Origin: Vibrio atlanticus
GTDB taxonomy: Bacteria; Pseudomonadota; Gammaproteobacteria; Enterobacterales; Vibrionaceae
Assembly: GCF_024347315.1 (NCBI RefSeq)
Contig: NZ_AP025460.1
Coordinates: 434,001 to 498,000 of the forward strand
Length of the DNA: 64,000 bases
Direction: 5' to 3'
Part shown: in pieces, positions 11,841 to 21,362 of the stretch
How the letters are laid out: each line of letters begins with the position of its first letter
How positions within the stretch are numbered: the first letter of the stretch is position 1
Made by a program: the position numbers and the translations under genes
The notes under the pieces: model-generated
The model's database searches: none
The model's input: the letters and a program-made list of their open reading frames with translations, nothing else
Told to the model about the DNA's origin: nothing

Positions 11841-13388
11841 TTAAACTGTCGCGAATTTTTGCTGCTTCATTTCAGCAATAGTGTCTGCGCGTTGAATGCT
11901 ATTGATAACGTGTAGCAACGCTTGACCAGAAGCTTCAACGATATCGGTTGAAACGCCAGTACCGTGGTACTTACGGCCTTTATAGTTAGCAATGATGTCC
12001 GCTTGACCTAAGCCATCTTCGCCTTCACCTTTTGCAGTTAGGTCGAACTTATCCAACGCTATTTCGTAGCCTGTTAAGCGGTAGATACATTGGTATAAAG
12101 CATCAACAGGGCCATTGCCGACAGCGGCTTCGCATTTCTCTTCATCACCACATTGCAGTTTGATGCTGGTGGTAGACATAACACTACCAGATTGTACGCT
12201 TAGGTAGTTAAGTTTATAGAAGTCATCTTCATCACGTAGATTCGCGAAGTGCATCAATGCTTCTAGGTCGTAATCGAACACTTGGCCTTTACGGTCAGCA
12301 AGCTTCAAGAAGTCTTCGTACAATGAATCTAAGTTGTACTCATTATCTTTATAACCCATAGCGTCCATGTGGCTCTTAACAGCGGCTCGGCCACTACGGC
12401 TTGTTAGGTTCAAGGCTTTGTTTTTCAAGCCAATAGACTCAGGCGTCATGATCTCGTAAGTGTTCTTGTTCTTTAGCATGCCATCTTGGTGAATACCTGA
12501 AGAGTGGCTGAATGCGTTAGCACCGACGATTGCTTTGTTGTCTTGAATTGGCATGTGGCAAAGCTGACTTACCAACTTACTGGTACGGTGGATCTCCTTG
12601 TGATCCAAGCCAGTATGAACACCCAAAAGCTCTTGACGAGTTTTGATGATCATTGCGATTTCTTCTAGAGAACAGTTACCAGCACGTTCGCCAATACCAT
12701 TGATTGTGCCTTCAATTTGACGAGCGCCCGCTTGCACAGCAGCAATTGAGTTTGCAACCGACATACCTAAGTCATCGTGACAGTGAACAGAGATGATCGC
12801 TTGGTCGATGTTGGGTACGCGATCGAATAGCGTCTTGATAATGCCACCAAACTCATTTGGTACTGTGTAGCCCACTGTGTCTGGAATGTTGATGGTTTTC
12901 GCGCCTGCGTTAATCGCGGCTTCAACCATGCGACATAGGTTGTCGATAGGGGTACGGCCGGCATCTTCACAAGAGAATTCAACATCATCGGTATAGTTAC
13001 GAGCGTGCTTGACTGCTTTCACTGCCATCTCTACTACGTCATCGTAGCTGCGGCGTAATTTGTCTTGTACGTGAACCGTTGATGTTGAGATGAAGGTATG
13101 AATACGGAACTGGTCAGCAACTTTAAGCGCTTCGGCAGCGGCATCGATATCTTTCGCTACGGCACGAGAAAGCGCACAAATACGGCTGTCTTTGATGTGT
13201 TTAGCGATGGTTTGTACTGACTCAAAATCACCCGGAGAAGAAATAGGGAAGCCAGCTTCGATAACATCTACACCCAGTCTCTCAAGAGCATAAGCGATCT
13301 GTAACTTCTCTTTTACCGTAAGGCTTGCAGCCAATGCTTGCTCGCCGTCACGTAAGGTAGTATCAAAAATTATTACTTGATCGTTCAT
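11841..13388 (-). CDS. leuA: 2-isopropylmalate synthase LeuA
   Basis: LeuA condenses acetyl-CoA with 2-oxoisovalerate, the committed and leucine-inhibited step. The 515-residue protein has the HMGL-like catalytic barrel ([11 protein letters not shown] near residue 9, [14 protein letters not shown], the NGIGERAGN loop) and the C-terminal LeuA dimer/allosteric domain (about 390-510). It is first in the operon, behind a leader peptide and an attenuator. Confidence 0.97.
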   Translation of the reverse strand: MNDQVIIFDTTLRDGEQALAASLTVKEKLQIAYALERLGVDVIEAGFPISSPGDFESVQTIAKHIKDSRICALSRAVAKDIDAAAEALKVADQFRIHTFISTSTVHVQDKLRRSYDDVVEMAVKAVKHARNYTDDVEFSCEDAGRTPIDNLCRMVEAAINAGAKTINIPDTVGYTVPNEFGGIIKTLFDRVPNIDQAIISVHCHDDLGMSVANSIAAVQAGARQIEGTINGIGERAGNCSLEEIAMIIKTRQELLGVHTGLDHKEIHRTSKLVSQLCHMPIQDNKAIVGANAFSHSSGIHQDGMLKNKNTYEIMTPESIGLKNKALNLTSRSGRAAVKSHMDAMGYKDNEYNLDSLYEDFLKLADRKGQVFDYDLEALMHFANLRDEDDFYKLNYLSVQSGSVMSTTSIKLQCGDEEKCEAAVGNGPVDALYQCIYRLTGYEIALDKFDLTAKGEGEDGLGQADIIANYKGRKYHGTGVSTDIVEASGQALLHVINSIQRADTIAEMKQQKFATV

Positions 13389-13471
13389 GGGTGCTTCCTT
13401 ATATCGATAATGAATCGATTGCTATCCAAATTATTATTAAGAATGATATTCTTTTAAAAGTGCCAGTTACA

Positions 13472-13497
13472 AAAAAACCCGCTCAGTGCGGGTTTTA
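13472..13497 (-). terminator. leu operon attenuator
   Basis: On the minus strand, AAAACCCGCactgaGCGGGTTTTTTT forms an intrinsic terminator between the leuL stop codon and leuA. Together with the leucine-codon run in leuL this is the classic arrangement for transcription attenuation by charged tRNA-Leu. Alternative pairings were not folded. Confidence 0.9.
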
Positions 13498-13524
13498 ATA
13501 TTTGTGTAGTTCTTGACCCACAAC

Positions 13525-13587
13525 TTACCCGCGCGATTGGTTCACGATAAGGAGAAGTTTCAGCAGTAGAGAAGAAGAAAAAATCAT
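13525..13587 (-). CDS. leuL: leu operon leader peptide LeuL
   Basis: A 20-codon ORF on the minus strand encoding MIFSSSLLLKLLLIVNQSRG. Six of seven consecutive codons (CTA CTG CTG, then a lysine, then CTT CTC CTT) specify leucine. It ends 28 nt before an intrinsic terminator that precedes leuA. When leucyl-tRNA is scarce, a ribosome stalled on the run would let an antiterminator form. The leucine codons are mixed rather than all rare. Both sequence and position support this strongly. Confidence 0.93.
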   Translation of the reverse strand: MIFSSSLLLKLLLIVNQSRG

Positions 13588-13856
13588 TACACAAATATCC
13601 GTAAATAAACTGTTAACACCATATTTACCGTAATTTATTCTGAGCGTCAAACAAGAAAATCCAATATCAGCGTGCATTGGCAGTGTTTTGGTTTTGTTTG
13701 TGCTGTTTTTTGTTTAAGTGTTAGCGATATCAACTAAATGGTGGTTTTGTATTGGCGGGTTAGTTTATCGTTTGGCTGATGTGTAGGTTAAAACTTTGTA
13801 GTAAATATTTTTAATGGAACGATTCACCAAAAAAATCACAAGCGTGACTAAAGTAA

Positions 13857-13872
13857 TTAATCAATTGATTAA
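13857..13872. promoter_or_regulatory. Palindromic operator O2 upstream of tetR-RND operon
   Basis: A perfect 16-bp palindrome TTAATCAATTGATTAA, 84 bp upstream of the tetR start. It shares the half site TTAATC/GATTAA with the larger palindrome at 13911-13944, so both may be bound by the adjacent TetR-family protein. Confidence 0.6.
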
Positions 13873-13910
13873 ATAGTGAGTAATTAATCTTCTACTGTTA
13901 TGCCTGTTTA

Positions 13911-13944
13911 TCTCTATAATTAATCGAATGATTAATTATAGAGA
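13911..13944. promoter_or_regulatory. Palindromic operator O1 upstream of tetR-RND operon
   Basis: Perfect 15-bp arms TCTCTATAATTAATC and GATTAATTATAGAGA around a GAAT centre, ending 11 bp before the tetR ATG. Position and symmetry are those of an autoregulatory TetR operator, and binding here would block transcription or initiation at the efflux operon. Confidence 0.8.
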
Positions 13945-13955
13945 TAGGTTGAGCC

Positions 13956-14615
13956 ATGACAGCACGAAAAGCGGGGCGACCTCAACAGAACTTAGATGTT
14001 CGACAACTATTGATTGAGCATGCTCGTGATCTGTTTGTCGTTCAGTCATACGACAAGGTCTCGACACGCCTGATTGCTGATCGTGCGGGTGTGAACATTG
14101 CGATGATCCGTTATTACTTTGGCAGTAAGGCTGGATTATTTGAGGCGATGCTGCGTGAAACGCTACGACCGATGCAATTGCAAATGCAGAGATTGGTTGA
14201 AGAAAGCAGCCATGAGAACTTTCTTGATTTAATGCGGACTTACTATAAAGAGATGGTCAAGGTGCCCAAGTTTCCTCGCTTGATTGCTCAAGTGATGAAT
14301 ATGCCTCCCTCTGAAGTGCAAAGAGAGTTGCTCGAAAAGGTTTTTCTCGATGTCGCCAAGCCAGCCCAAGATGTCATTTTTGAAAAGCTGGTTGAACAAG
14401 GCATCTTAAAACAGAACATGGATCCAAAATTGTGTCGAGTTTCGTATATAAGCTTGATGGTGTTTCCATTCATTGCTCCGCCCCCTCTATTAGCAATCCA
14501 TGGTATTGAGATTAATGAAGAATTTCTTAACCGTTTAATCGAACACAACATTCAATTGATGACCGAAGGCTTTATCAACGCACCGAGCCCTTCTGCAGTG
14601 CAGGACAAAAGATAA
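13956..14615 (+). CDS. TetR-family transcriptional regulator of an RND efflux operon
   Basis: A 219-residue TetR-type repressor. The N-terminal helix-turn-helix spans about residues 12-58 (STRLIADRAGVNIAMIRYYF then GSKAGLFEAML). The C-terminal ligand domain is divergent, so the inducer cannot be guessed. It overlaps the downstream adaptor gene by one base (TAATG), so it is cotranscribed with the pump it probably represses. Two strong palindromes precede its start. The role as local repressor is inferred from context. Confidence 0.9.
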   Translation: MTARKAGRPQQNLDVRQLLIEHARDLFVVQSYDKVSTRLIADRAGVNIAMIRYYFGSKAGLFEAMLRETLRPMQLQMQRLVEESSHENFLDLMRTYYKEMVKVPKFPRLIAQVMNMPPSEVQRELLEKVFLDVAKPAQDVIFEKLVEQGILKQNMDPKLCRVSYISLMVFPFIAPPPLLAIHGIEINEEFLNRLIEHNIQLMTEGFINAPSPSAVQDKR

Positions 14616-15952
14616 TGAAAATAAATAAAAAACTACTCTTCTTTCCAGCACTTGCGGTTGGTGTCATCGGCCTTGTGACTGCTATTAGCTTAAAGCCGGA
14701 TCTGCCGACTAAGCCCGCGGGAGATCGGGCTCGTCTAGTCGAAACCGTCAGTTTAGAACAACAAATGATCGCGCCGTTGGCAGTGGGCTTTGGCAAAGTA
14801 GTCCCTAAAGTTGAATGGAAAGCCATTGCCGAGGTGACAGGGCAGATTGTTTATCGACATCCAGACCTAGAAAAAGGGCAGATCATTCCAGCGGGTACTG
14901 AGGTACTTAAGATCGATCCCTTGGATTACGAGTTGAAGTTGGTACAAGCTGAAGCGGATCTTAAATCAAGCCAGACCTCATTAGCTAAATTGAATCAAGA
15001 AGAAGACAACCTGAATCAGACTCTTAAGATCGAAAAGAACCGCTTAGTGATCAGCAACAAAGAGCTACAACGTAAACAAGATCTGCGTAAGAAAGGGCTG
15101 ACTTCTCAATCGGATGTCGATCTGCAACAACAAAGTGCACTGTCTCAACAGAAGCTTGTATTGGATATTGATAACCAAATTGCATTGATGCCAGATGAAA
15201 AGCGTGTTGCGGAAGCCGTGATTAAGGTGAATGTCTCTAAAGTAAAAGAGGCGCAACGCTCTTTAGATAAAACGACCATTACTTTGCCTAGAGCGATGCG
15301 AATAGCTCAGGTCGATATTGAACAGAACCAAGTGGTTAATCTTCAGCAAGAGATGTTTGTTGCTCACGGGATTAAGGTTATGGAAGTTGAGGCGCAACTC
15401 TCTATTCACGATATGCAAACTTTAGCCTCAAGCTTTACTCAATTCCCTCGTGATGCCGCAGGCATACCAAACCCTTATGAAGCGCCAATCAAAGCAAGTA
15501 TTCAGCTAAACAGTGGCAGCCTTAACCTCAATTGGCCTGCAAAGGTGGCGAGAATCAGTGAAACCGTTGATGAGAACCAAGCGACAGCAGGGATCATTCT
15601 TGAAATCGCTCAAGACTACTCACAACTGCAACCAGACAGCGCTCCTCCGTTGGTCAATGGTATGTTTGTTAAAGCGGAGATTGAAGGTATCGCGAATCTG
15701 AGTTGGGTTGTGCCTGAGCGAGCACTGCATGGTGATAAGGTTTACCTGATGGACGACAATCAGCGTTTGCAAGTGGTGAATGTTGAAGTGCTTTATCGCA
15801 GAGACAATCAAGTGGTTGTGAGTGGTGAGCTACAAACGGGAGATAAACTAGTTCTCAATGATGTCCTGCCAGCAATCGAAGGCATGTTACTGAAAGAGTC
15901 GAACTCTGAAGAGGCTGAGCTTGAATCAGATACTCAGGAGAGTGCGTCATGA
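14615..15952 (+). CDS. RND efflux periplasmic adaptor (membrane fusion) protein
   Basis: A 445-residue HlyD/AcrA-type adaptor that would join an inner-membrane RND pump to an outer-membrane channel such as TolC. It has one N-terminal membrane anchor (about residues 6-24), a biotinyl-lipoyl-like half (GQIVYRHPDLEKGQIIPAG), a long alpha-hairpin coiled coil (about 105-215) and a beta-barrel domain. It starts on the tetR stop and overlaps the pump by 4 nt. No outer-membrane component is encoded here. Substrates are unknown. Confidence 0.92.
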   Translation: MKINKKLLFFPALAVGVIGLVTAISLKPDLPTKPAGDRARLVETVSLEQQMIAPLAVGFGKVVPKVEWKAIAEVTGQIVYRHPDLEKGQIIPAGTEVLKIDPLDYELKLVQAEADLKSSQTSLAKLNQEEDNLNQTLKIEKNRLVISNKELQRKQDLRKKGLTSQSDVDLQQQSALSQQKLVLDIDNQIALMPDEKRVAEAVIKVNVSKVKEAQRSLDKTTITLPRAMRIAQVDIEQNQVVNLQQEMFVAHGIKVMEVEAQLSIHDMQTLASSFTQFPRDAAGIPNPYEAPIKASIQLNSGSLNLNWPAKVARISETVDENQATAGIILEIAQDYSQLQPDSAPPLVNGMFVKAEIEGIANLSWVVPERALHGDKVYLMDDNQRLQVVNVEVLYRRDNQVVVSGELQTGDKLVLNDVLPAIEGMLLKESNSEEAELESDTQESAS

Positions 15953-18900
15953 TCAAGTTTTTCTCTCGGCACCCAACAGCAGCAAACTTGTTGATGCTTG
16001 GGTTGTTGATTTTGGGTATAAGCTCACTATCAACCATCAAGCGCGAAACCTTTCCTGCCTATGACCCACCTTACATTATGGCGGCGATCGTTTATCCCGG
16101 CGCATCACCACAAGAAGTGGAAGAGAGCTTGTGTGTGCGAATGGAAGATGCCGTCGATGGTCTAGCCAACATTGAGGAAACTCAGTGTGAGGCGATCGAA
16201 GGCAGTGCTCGTCTTATTCTGAAGCTTAATGAGAAAGCGGACATTGGCCGAATGCTGGTGGACGTTCAAACTCAAATCAACTCGATCAATGATTTCCCAA
16301 CTGAGATTGAATCGCCTGTTGTTCAAGAACTGGATTGGAATGAACCGGTTGTTGATATCGCCATCACAGCAGAAACATCGTGGCCGGAGCTTAAGGCCTA
16401 CGCTGAAGACCTCAAGCGTATCATGAAGCTTGATTATGATGTTTCACTGGTCGATGTTAGCGGCTTCTCTGATCATCAATACCGCGTTGAACTGGATACT
16501 CAAGCGATTCGCCAGCTGGGTTTGAGTGTCGGTGATATCGCAGACCAGATTGGCCGTCAGAATGTAAAACTGCCAAGCGGTAACGTTGAAACACCAGACA
16601 AGAATTTTTTGATTCGTTTTGATGAAAGACGAATTACACCTGTTGAGCTTGAAAGTATCGTGGTTGGCTCTGCGCCTAATGGATCAGTGATCCGTCTGAG
16701 GGACATTGCAAAAATAACCGACCGCTTTGAGCTTGATGAACAGAAGGTGTTGTTTGATGGAAAGCCATCGGCCCTGTTGAAAATCAGTAAAAACAAAGAA
16801 GATGATGCGTTACGAATCAAAGAGAACGTGACGCGTTTCGTTGAAGATCAGAGCGCGATTGCCCCTGATGGCGTGACGCTACAAATGACCAACGATCTCT
16901 CCTCTGTGCTGTGGGATCGCCTCACCATGATGGTACGTAACGGCTGGCAAGGTATTGTGCTGGTATTTGCCACCATGTGGCTATTCTTCAGCTTACGCTA
17001 TTCATTCTGGGTTGCAGCTGGCTTACCGGTTACCTTCCTTGGTGGCTTGTTCTTAATGGCGAACTTAGGTTTGTCGATTAACATTATGTCGCTGGTCGGA
17101 CTGTTGATGGCGATTGGTATCATGATGGATGACGCCATCGTGATTGCCGAATCGATAGCGTCCCATTTAGATCGGGGGCAAAACGTTGATGATGCGGTGT
17201 ACAATGGCGTTAAGAAAGTGCTTCCCGGAGTCTTATCTTCTTTCTTAACTACAGTGTGTATTTTCGGTAGCTTGCTGTTTCTTGATGGGGAAATGGGCGC
17301 GGTGCTTAAGGCTATTCCTCAAGTATTGATATTAGTGCTCTCGTTGAGCTTGATTGAAGCCTTCCTGATTCTGCCTAATCACTTGTCTCATTCATTACAC
17401 AAAGAAAAGAATGACAAGCCAGCGCTGCGCTTCAAAGTTGTGTTGTTAGAGAAGTTTGAGAACTTTCGTAATACCACCTTGATGAACATGGTTGAGAAAG
17501 TGGTGACATTCCGCTACGCCTTTATGGGCGGAGTGCTGACCCTGCTGTTGCTTTCGGTAGCCTTGATTGCTGGTGGCGTTGTTAAGTTCCAACCTTTCCC
17601 TGAGCTTGATGGTGATATTGCCGAGGCGCGTATCATTCTTCCGCCGGGCGCATCGCTGTCTCAAACTGAGAGAGTCGTCGACAAAATAGTCGTGTCGGCT
17701 GAACGCTTGAATGAGCAGTGGAGTGAAGAGGTTGAGGACGGTAATAAATTGGTTGAGCATATCACCAGCCAATTCAATGCAAACGCAGATGCCAATGAAT
17801 CAGGGCCACATTTGGCCACGGTGCGCCTAGATTTGCGCGGTGCAGAGAGTCGCAACACGGTTATCGATGATTTCATCAATGCGTGGCGAGAGGATATTGG
17901 TGATTTGGCTGATCCTATCTCGCTGGTTTTTAAACAGCCGACGATGGGGCCGGGCGGTCGTGCTATCGAGATCCGCGCCAAACATGATGATCTTGCTGCA
18001 TTGAAATCGGCTTCTTTAGATATTCAGGAGTACCTCAATCAGTTTGATGGTGTACATGGTGTGCTTGATGACATGCGCATGGGTAAAGAAGAGATCTTAG
18101 TGAAGTTGCGCCCTGGTGCGGAAACCTACAATGTGAATGGGCAGATGATTGCTTCCCAATTGCGTGCGGCCTTCTTTGGTCAGACTGCGGATGAAATCCA
18201 AATTGGGGTCGAGAACATTTCGATTGAGGTGCGTCTTGATAAAGAACAGGCTGGCGATTTACAACAACTGGCTAACTTCCCAATCATCACCGCAGATGGC
18301 AGCCAGATCCCGCTAGCGACATTGGCAACGCTAGATTTCCAACGTAACTACGTACGAATCCAACGTATCGATGGGCTGAGAACCATCAGTATCTTTGGTG
18401 ATATTGATAACAAGAAAGCGAGCTCATCAGCGATTTTGGCTCAGTTCCAAAAAGATGAAGCAGCCAAGCTCATTCAAAAGTATCCGGGCTTACGCTTTGA
18501 TTTCGAAGGGGAAGCCAAAGATGCGGCTAAGACCGGAGCTTCGATGGGTAAAGGTTTCTTGTTAGGCTTATTCGGTGTGTTTGCGATTTTGAGTTATCAG
18601 TTCCGAAGCTACTTGGAACCGGTCGTCGTAATGTTAGCGATTCCACTGGCCTTCATTGGTGTCGTTGTTGGTCACTGGCTGTTAGGGCACGCGTTAAGTA
18701 TGCCGAGCATGATGGGCTTTGTGTCGCTTGCCGGGATCGTGGTTAATGATTCCATCTTGCTAGTGCAATACATTCGTCACCATGTTGATGAGGGAGATAG
18801 CGTGCATGACTCGGTGGTGAAGGCCAGTCGCGAGCGTTTCCGGGCGGTATTTTTGACATCAATGACGACCGCAGCTGGTTTGCTACCGCTGTTGACGGAA

Positions 18901-19056
18901 ACCAGCTTACAGGCACAGGTTATTCAACCGCTGGTTATCTCGATCGTATTTGGTATTTTTGCCTCGACCTTATTGGTGCTGTTCATGATCCCTGCCGCTT
19001 ACGCGATATTGGCTGACTTCGGGTTGGTGAAGAAGCATGAGCCATTAGCGCTATAA
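15949..19056 (+). CDS. RND-family efflux pump inner-membrane subunit
   Basis: A 1035-residue resistance-nodulation-division transporter driven by the proton gradient. It has the usual two repeats of one plus five transmembrane segments and two large periplasmic loops. The TM4 aspartate pair is visible in LLMAIGIMMDDAIVIAE, and the second repeat has the matching VSLAGIVVNDSILLVQY. Residues 1-30 form TM1. It is coupled to its adaptor by an ATGA overlap. The sequence resembles the poorly characterised HAE1-like pumps of Vibrio (Vex-type) more than metal pumps, but the substrate cannot be assigned. Confidence 0.93.
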   Translation: MIKFFSRHPTAANLLMLGLLILGISSLSTIKRETFPAYDPPYIMAAIVYPGASPQEVEESLCVRMEDAVDGLANIEETQCEAIEGSARLILKLNEKADIGRMLVDVQTQINSINDFPTEIESPVVQELDWNEPVVDIAITAETSWPELKAYAEDLKRIMKLDYDVSLVDVSGFSDHQYRVELDTQAIRQLGLSVGDIADQIGRQNVKLPSGNVETPDKNFLIRFDERRITPVELESIVVGSAPNGSVIRLRDIAKITDRFELDEQKVLFDGKPSALLKISKNKEDDALRIKENVTRFVEDQSAIAPDGVTLQMTNDLSSVLWDRLTMMVRNGWQGIVLVFATMWLFFSLRYSFWVAAGLPVTFLGGLFLMANLGLSINIMSLVGLLMAIGIMMDDAIVIAESIASHLDRGQNVDDAVYNGVKKVLPGVLSSFLTTVCIFGSLLFLDGEMGAVLKAIPQVLILVLSLSLIEAFLILPNHLSHSLHKEKNDKPALRFKVVLLEKFENFRNTTLMNMVEKVVTFRYAFMGGVLTLLLLSVALIAGGVVKFQPFPELDGDIAEARIILPPGASLSQTERVVDKIVVSAERLNEQWSEEVEDGNKLVEHITSQFNANADANESGPHLATVRLDLRGAESRNTVIDDFINAWREDIGDLADPISLVFKQPTMGPGGRAIEIRAKHDDLAALKSASLDIQEYLNQFDGVHGVLDDMRMGKEEILVKLRPGAETYNVNGQMIASQLRAAFFGQTADEIQIGVENISIEVRLDKEQAGDLQQLANFPIITADGSQIPLATLATLDFQRNYVRIQRIDGLRTISIFGDIDNKKASSSAILAQFQKDEAAKLIQKYPGLRFDFEGEAKDAAKTGASMGKGFLLGLFGVFAILSYQFRSYLEPVVVMLAIPLAFIGVVVGHWLLGHALSMPSMMGFVSLAGIVVNDSILLVQYIRHHVDEGDSVHDSVVKASRERFRAVFLTSMTTAAGLLPLLTETSLQAQVIQPLVISIVFGIFASTLLVLFMIPAAYAILADFGLVKKHEPLAL

Positions 19057-19110
19057 TCTTTAGCGCTATTATCTTTAGCACTATTATCATTAGCGAACGC
19101 TATAACCATT
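19047..19110. repeat. Short tandem repeat, 15-bp unit, ~3-4 copies
   Basis: Three consecutive 15-bp units AGCGCTATAATCTTT, AGCGCTATTATCTTT and AGCACTATTATCATT begin in the last codons of the pump gene; a degenerate fourth (AGCGAACGCTATAACC) follows. The array overlaps the pump stop codon. Confidence 0.75.
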
Positions 19111-19160
19111 AGCACGATAGAAGTAGTGTTTACTTATATAAAGAAGCAAAAACATAGAAG

Positions 19161-19190
19161 AATAAAGCGGCCTTGGGTCGCTTTATTTTT
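19161..19190 (+). terminator. Terminator of the TetR-RND operon
   Basis: AATAAAGCG / CGCTTTATT stem followed by T residues, about 105 bp after the pump stop. Confidence 0.8.
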
Positions 19191-19340
19191 ATCGGCAGCT
19201 TCTTGGCTCTCATCAGCTTACTTAGTGAAAGCGGTTTATTTGCTTCAAAATTCATTTTAGTTCATTCAAAACGTCACCTAACTGTCATTTCAGGGGCATA
19301 CCTTGAGCCTTAACTGAATAAGGATTGTTAAGGAGATCGT

Positions 19341-19865
19341 ATGCGTACTATCGAACCGATTGTCCGCTGGGATGTGGCATTTTCTGTTTTCTGTTTGAAG
19401 AACCGTTATAGCGGGCAACATGCAACATTGAGTAAAGCGGTGTCTCATACCGGGGATGGTCACTTATATGTGTTGATCGCTCTGATTGCGCTGTTAGCTG
19501 ATGGCTACACAGGTCGTGAATTTTTAATGGTTGGTCTCGCCGCTTTTGCGATAGAGCTGCCGATTTATTGGTTAGCCAAAAACACTCTCAAGCGCCGCAG
19601 ACCCGCTGAATTCTCTTCATTACTTCACTCTCACATTGTGCCGTCAGATAAATACAGCCTGCCTTCTGGGCATTCCGCTGCTGCATTTGTTATGGCGACT
19701 CTAATCGGACATTTTTATCCAAGTCTCTATCTCTTTAGCTTGATTTGGGCAACAGCGATTGCTGGCTCTCGAATCCTACTCGGTGTGCACTTTTTAACGG
19801 ACGTACTGATTGGCGCAGCGCTAGGTATAGCGTGCACAAGCCTAGCCATTTACTTCATTTTATAG
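19341..19865 (+). CDS. PAP2-family membrane phosphatase
   Basis: A 174-residue type 2 phosphatidic acid phosphatase-like membrane protein. All three signature motifs are present: KNTLKRRRP (about 82-90), PSGHSAAAF (about 111-119) and SRILLGVHFLTD (about 147-158), holding the catalytic His/Arg/Asp set. Four to six hydrophobic segments are visible. Substrates in this family are lipid phosphates such as undecaprenyl or phosphatidyl phosphates. The next gene is a glycosyltransferase, so a lipid-linked sugar pathway is possible but unproven. GGAG precedes the ATG. Confidence 0.9.
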   Translation: MRTIEPIVRWDVAFSVFCLKNRYSGQHATLSKAVSHTGDGHLYVLIALIALLADGYTGREFLMVGLAAFAIELPIYWLAKNTLKRRRPAEFSSLLHSHIVPSDKYSLPSGHSAAAFVMATLIGHFYPSLYLFSLIWATAIAGSRILLGVHFLTDVLIGAALGIACTSLAIYFIL

Positions 19866-19959
19866 CGCTTAGTCGTATGGCTGTTTGTTCTGTTGTTCAT
19901 ATTAAAAAGACACAGGCAAAGACAGCAGCGCTCGAATTGTTAATCTTCAAGGAACCTGA

Positions 19960-21015
19960 ATGAAAATTTTATATGGCGTACAAGGTACAGGGAATGGTCA
20001 CATCGCTCGTGCGAGAGCAATGGCCGTCACTTTTCGTCAGAAAAATATCGATGTCGACTTTCTGTTCTCTGGGCGTGACGAGAGTAAATTCTTTTCGATG
20101 GAAGCATTTGGCAATTATCAGACCCGCAGCGGCTTAACTTTTTACAGCGAGCAGGGGAAGGTTAAATACGGCAAGACATTCATCAAGAACAACATCTGGC
20201 GATTTCTCCGCGAGGTTAACCAGCTCGATCTTGCGCCTTATGACTTAGTGCTTAATGATTTTGAACCTGTGACGGCATGGGCGGCTAAGAGGCAAGGTGT
20301 GCCATGCATTGGCATAAGCCACCAGAATGCGTTCCGCTATGATGTACCTAAAGAAGGGGGCAACTGGATTGAACATTCCGTGATTCAACATTTCGCCCCA
20401 ACTGAGCACTCTATTGGTTTGCACTGGTATCACTTTGAACAGCCAATATTGCCACCTATCGTTCACACGCCTGCGTGTGATGAGCGAGCTAAAGCAACAC
20501 AAGACTTCACCTTGGTTTATCTACCATTTGAGGATCTTGATGCTATCTCTGAGTTGTTGATGAAGTTTGTTTCTCATCACTTTGTCTGTTATCACCCGAA
20601 TGTGATTGAGCATAGCCGAGTCGAAAATATAGAGTTCAAACCACTCAGTCATGCCGGCTTCCAATTCGATCTCAATCAGTGCTCTGGTGTGGTGGCCAAC
20701 GGCGGTTTTGAATTGCCATCTGAAGCCTTAACTTTAGGTAAGAAGTTGCTTCTTAAGCCTCTTGAGGGACAGTTCGAACAACAAAGTAATGTGGCGACGC
20801 TTGAAGCGCTCGGGTTGGCTCAAACCATGAGCTTTTTAGACGCGGCTACCTTGCGTGGTTGGCTCGGTGAAAAGCAGGCAGAAGTGGTCACTTATCCCGA
20901 CGTGGCAAGTGCACTTGTTGAGTGGGTGTTAGCGGGCAATTGGTCTAACCAAGATGACTTGAGAAAGCAACTTTGGGATAAGGTGGATTTTCCTAGTTAT
21001 GCATCACTCACGTAA
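19960..21015 (+). CDS. MJ1255/VC2487-type glycosyltransferase
   Basis: A 351-residue protein with a GT-B-like organisation. The N-terminus MKILYGVQGTGNGHIARA has the glycine-rich nucleotide-sugar transferase signature, and the C-terminal half has GVVANGGFELPSEALTLGKKLLL, like the donor-binding region of MurG/UGT folds. It matches the conserved uncharacterised family named after MJ1255 and VC2487. Acceptor and sugar are unknown. It follows the PAP2 gene by 94 bp on the same strand. Confidence 0.85.
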   Translation: MKILYGVQGTGNGHIARARAMAVTFRQKNIDVDFLFSGRDESKFFSMEAFGNYQTRSGLTFYSEQGKVKYGKTFIKNNIWRFLREVNQLDLAPYDLVLNDFEPVTAWAAKRQGVPCIGISHQNAFRYDVPKEGGNWIEHSVIQHFAPTEHSIGLHWYHFEQPILPPIVHTPACDERAKATQDFTLVYLPFEDLDAISELLMKFVSHHFVCYHPNVIEHSRVENIEFKPLSHAGFQFDLNQCSGVVANGGFELPSEALTLGKKLLLKPLEGQFEQQSNVATLEALGLAQTMSFLDAATLRGWLGEKQAEVVTYPDVASALVEWVLAGNWSNQDDLRKQLWDKVDFPSYASLT

Positions 21016-21362
21016 CCCATAAGTGTTATTTCTGAATTGCCTAGCTGAACGATTCACGAGTTCAATAATTTGTAACAAATGTAACCAAAACGATAGAACA
21101 GCTAAATAAGTCGAAATGAAACTCATCAGTGACGCATTTTATGTTTTTTTATAACTCCATAAGCAACTGATTTTTAGGTGTTGTTTAATCATTAAGGTAA
21201 AATTAAATTATTCTTTATCAATCTTGTTGGTAGCTCGAGATTTATTGGTTAATAGTAATGGCAATCCGAAAAACATCGGTCTGATAAATATAAGAATTAG
21301 TGGTTATCTATTCCCACACCATTACCAATTTAACCCTGTCGAACCGACAAGAGGCAACTTGA
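21016..21362. promoter_or_regulatory. AT-rich upstream region of leuO
   Basis: A 347-bp gap with no convincing gene. It is strongly AT-rich (TTTTATGTTTTTTTATAAC, then AAATTAAATTATTC), which fits the silencing of leuO by H-NS known in enterobacteria. No operator could be defined. Confidence 0.5.

Larger units (their letters stand above)
13588..13955. promoter_or_regulatory. AT-rich divergent regulatory region (leu leader / TetR)
   Basis: This 368-bp region separates the leu leader (minus) from the TetR-efflux genes (plus). It must hold the leu promoter and the tetR promoter. The right end carries two strong palindromes listed separately; the left half is AT-rich with no obvious gene. LeuO and Lrp sites are plausible but I see no defining motif. 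Confidence 0.6.
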
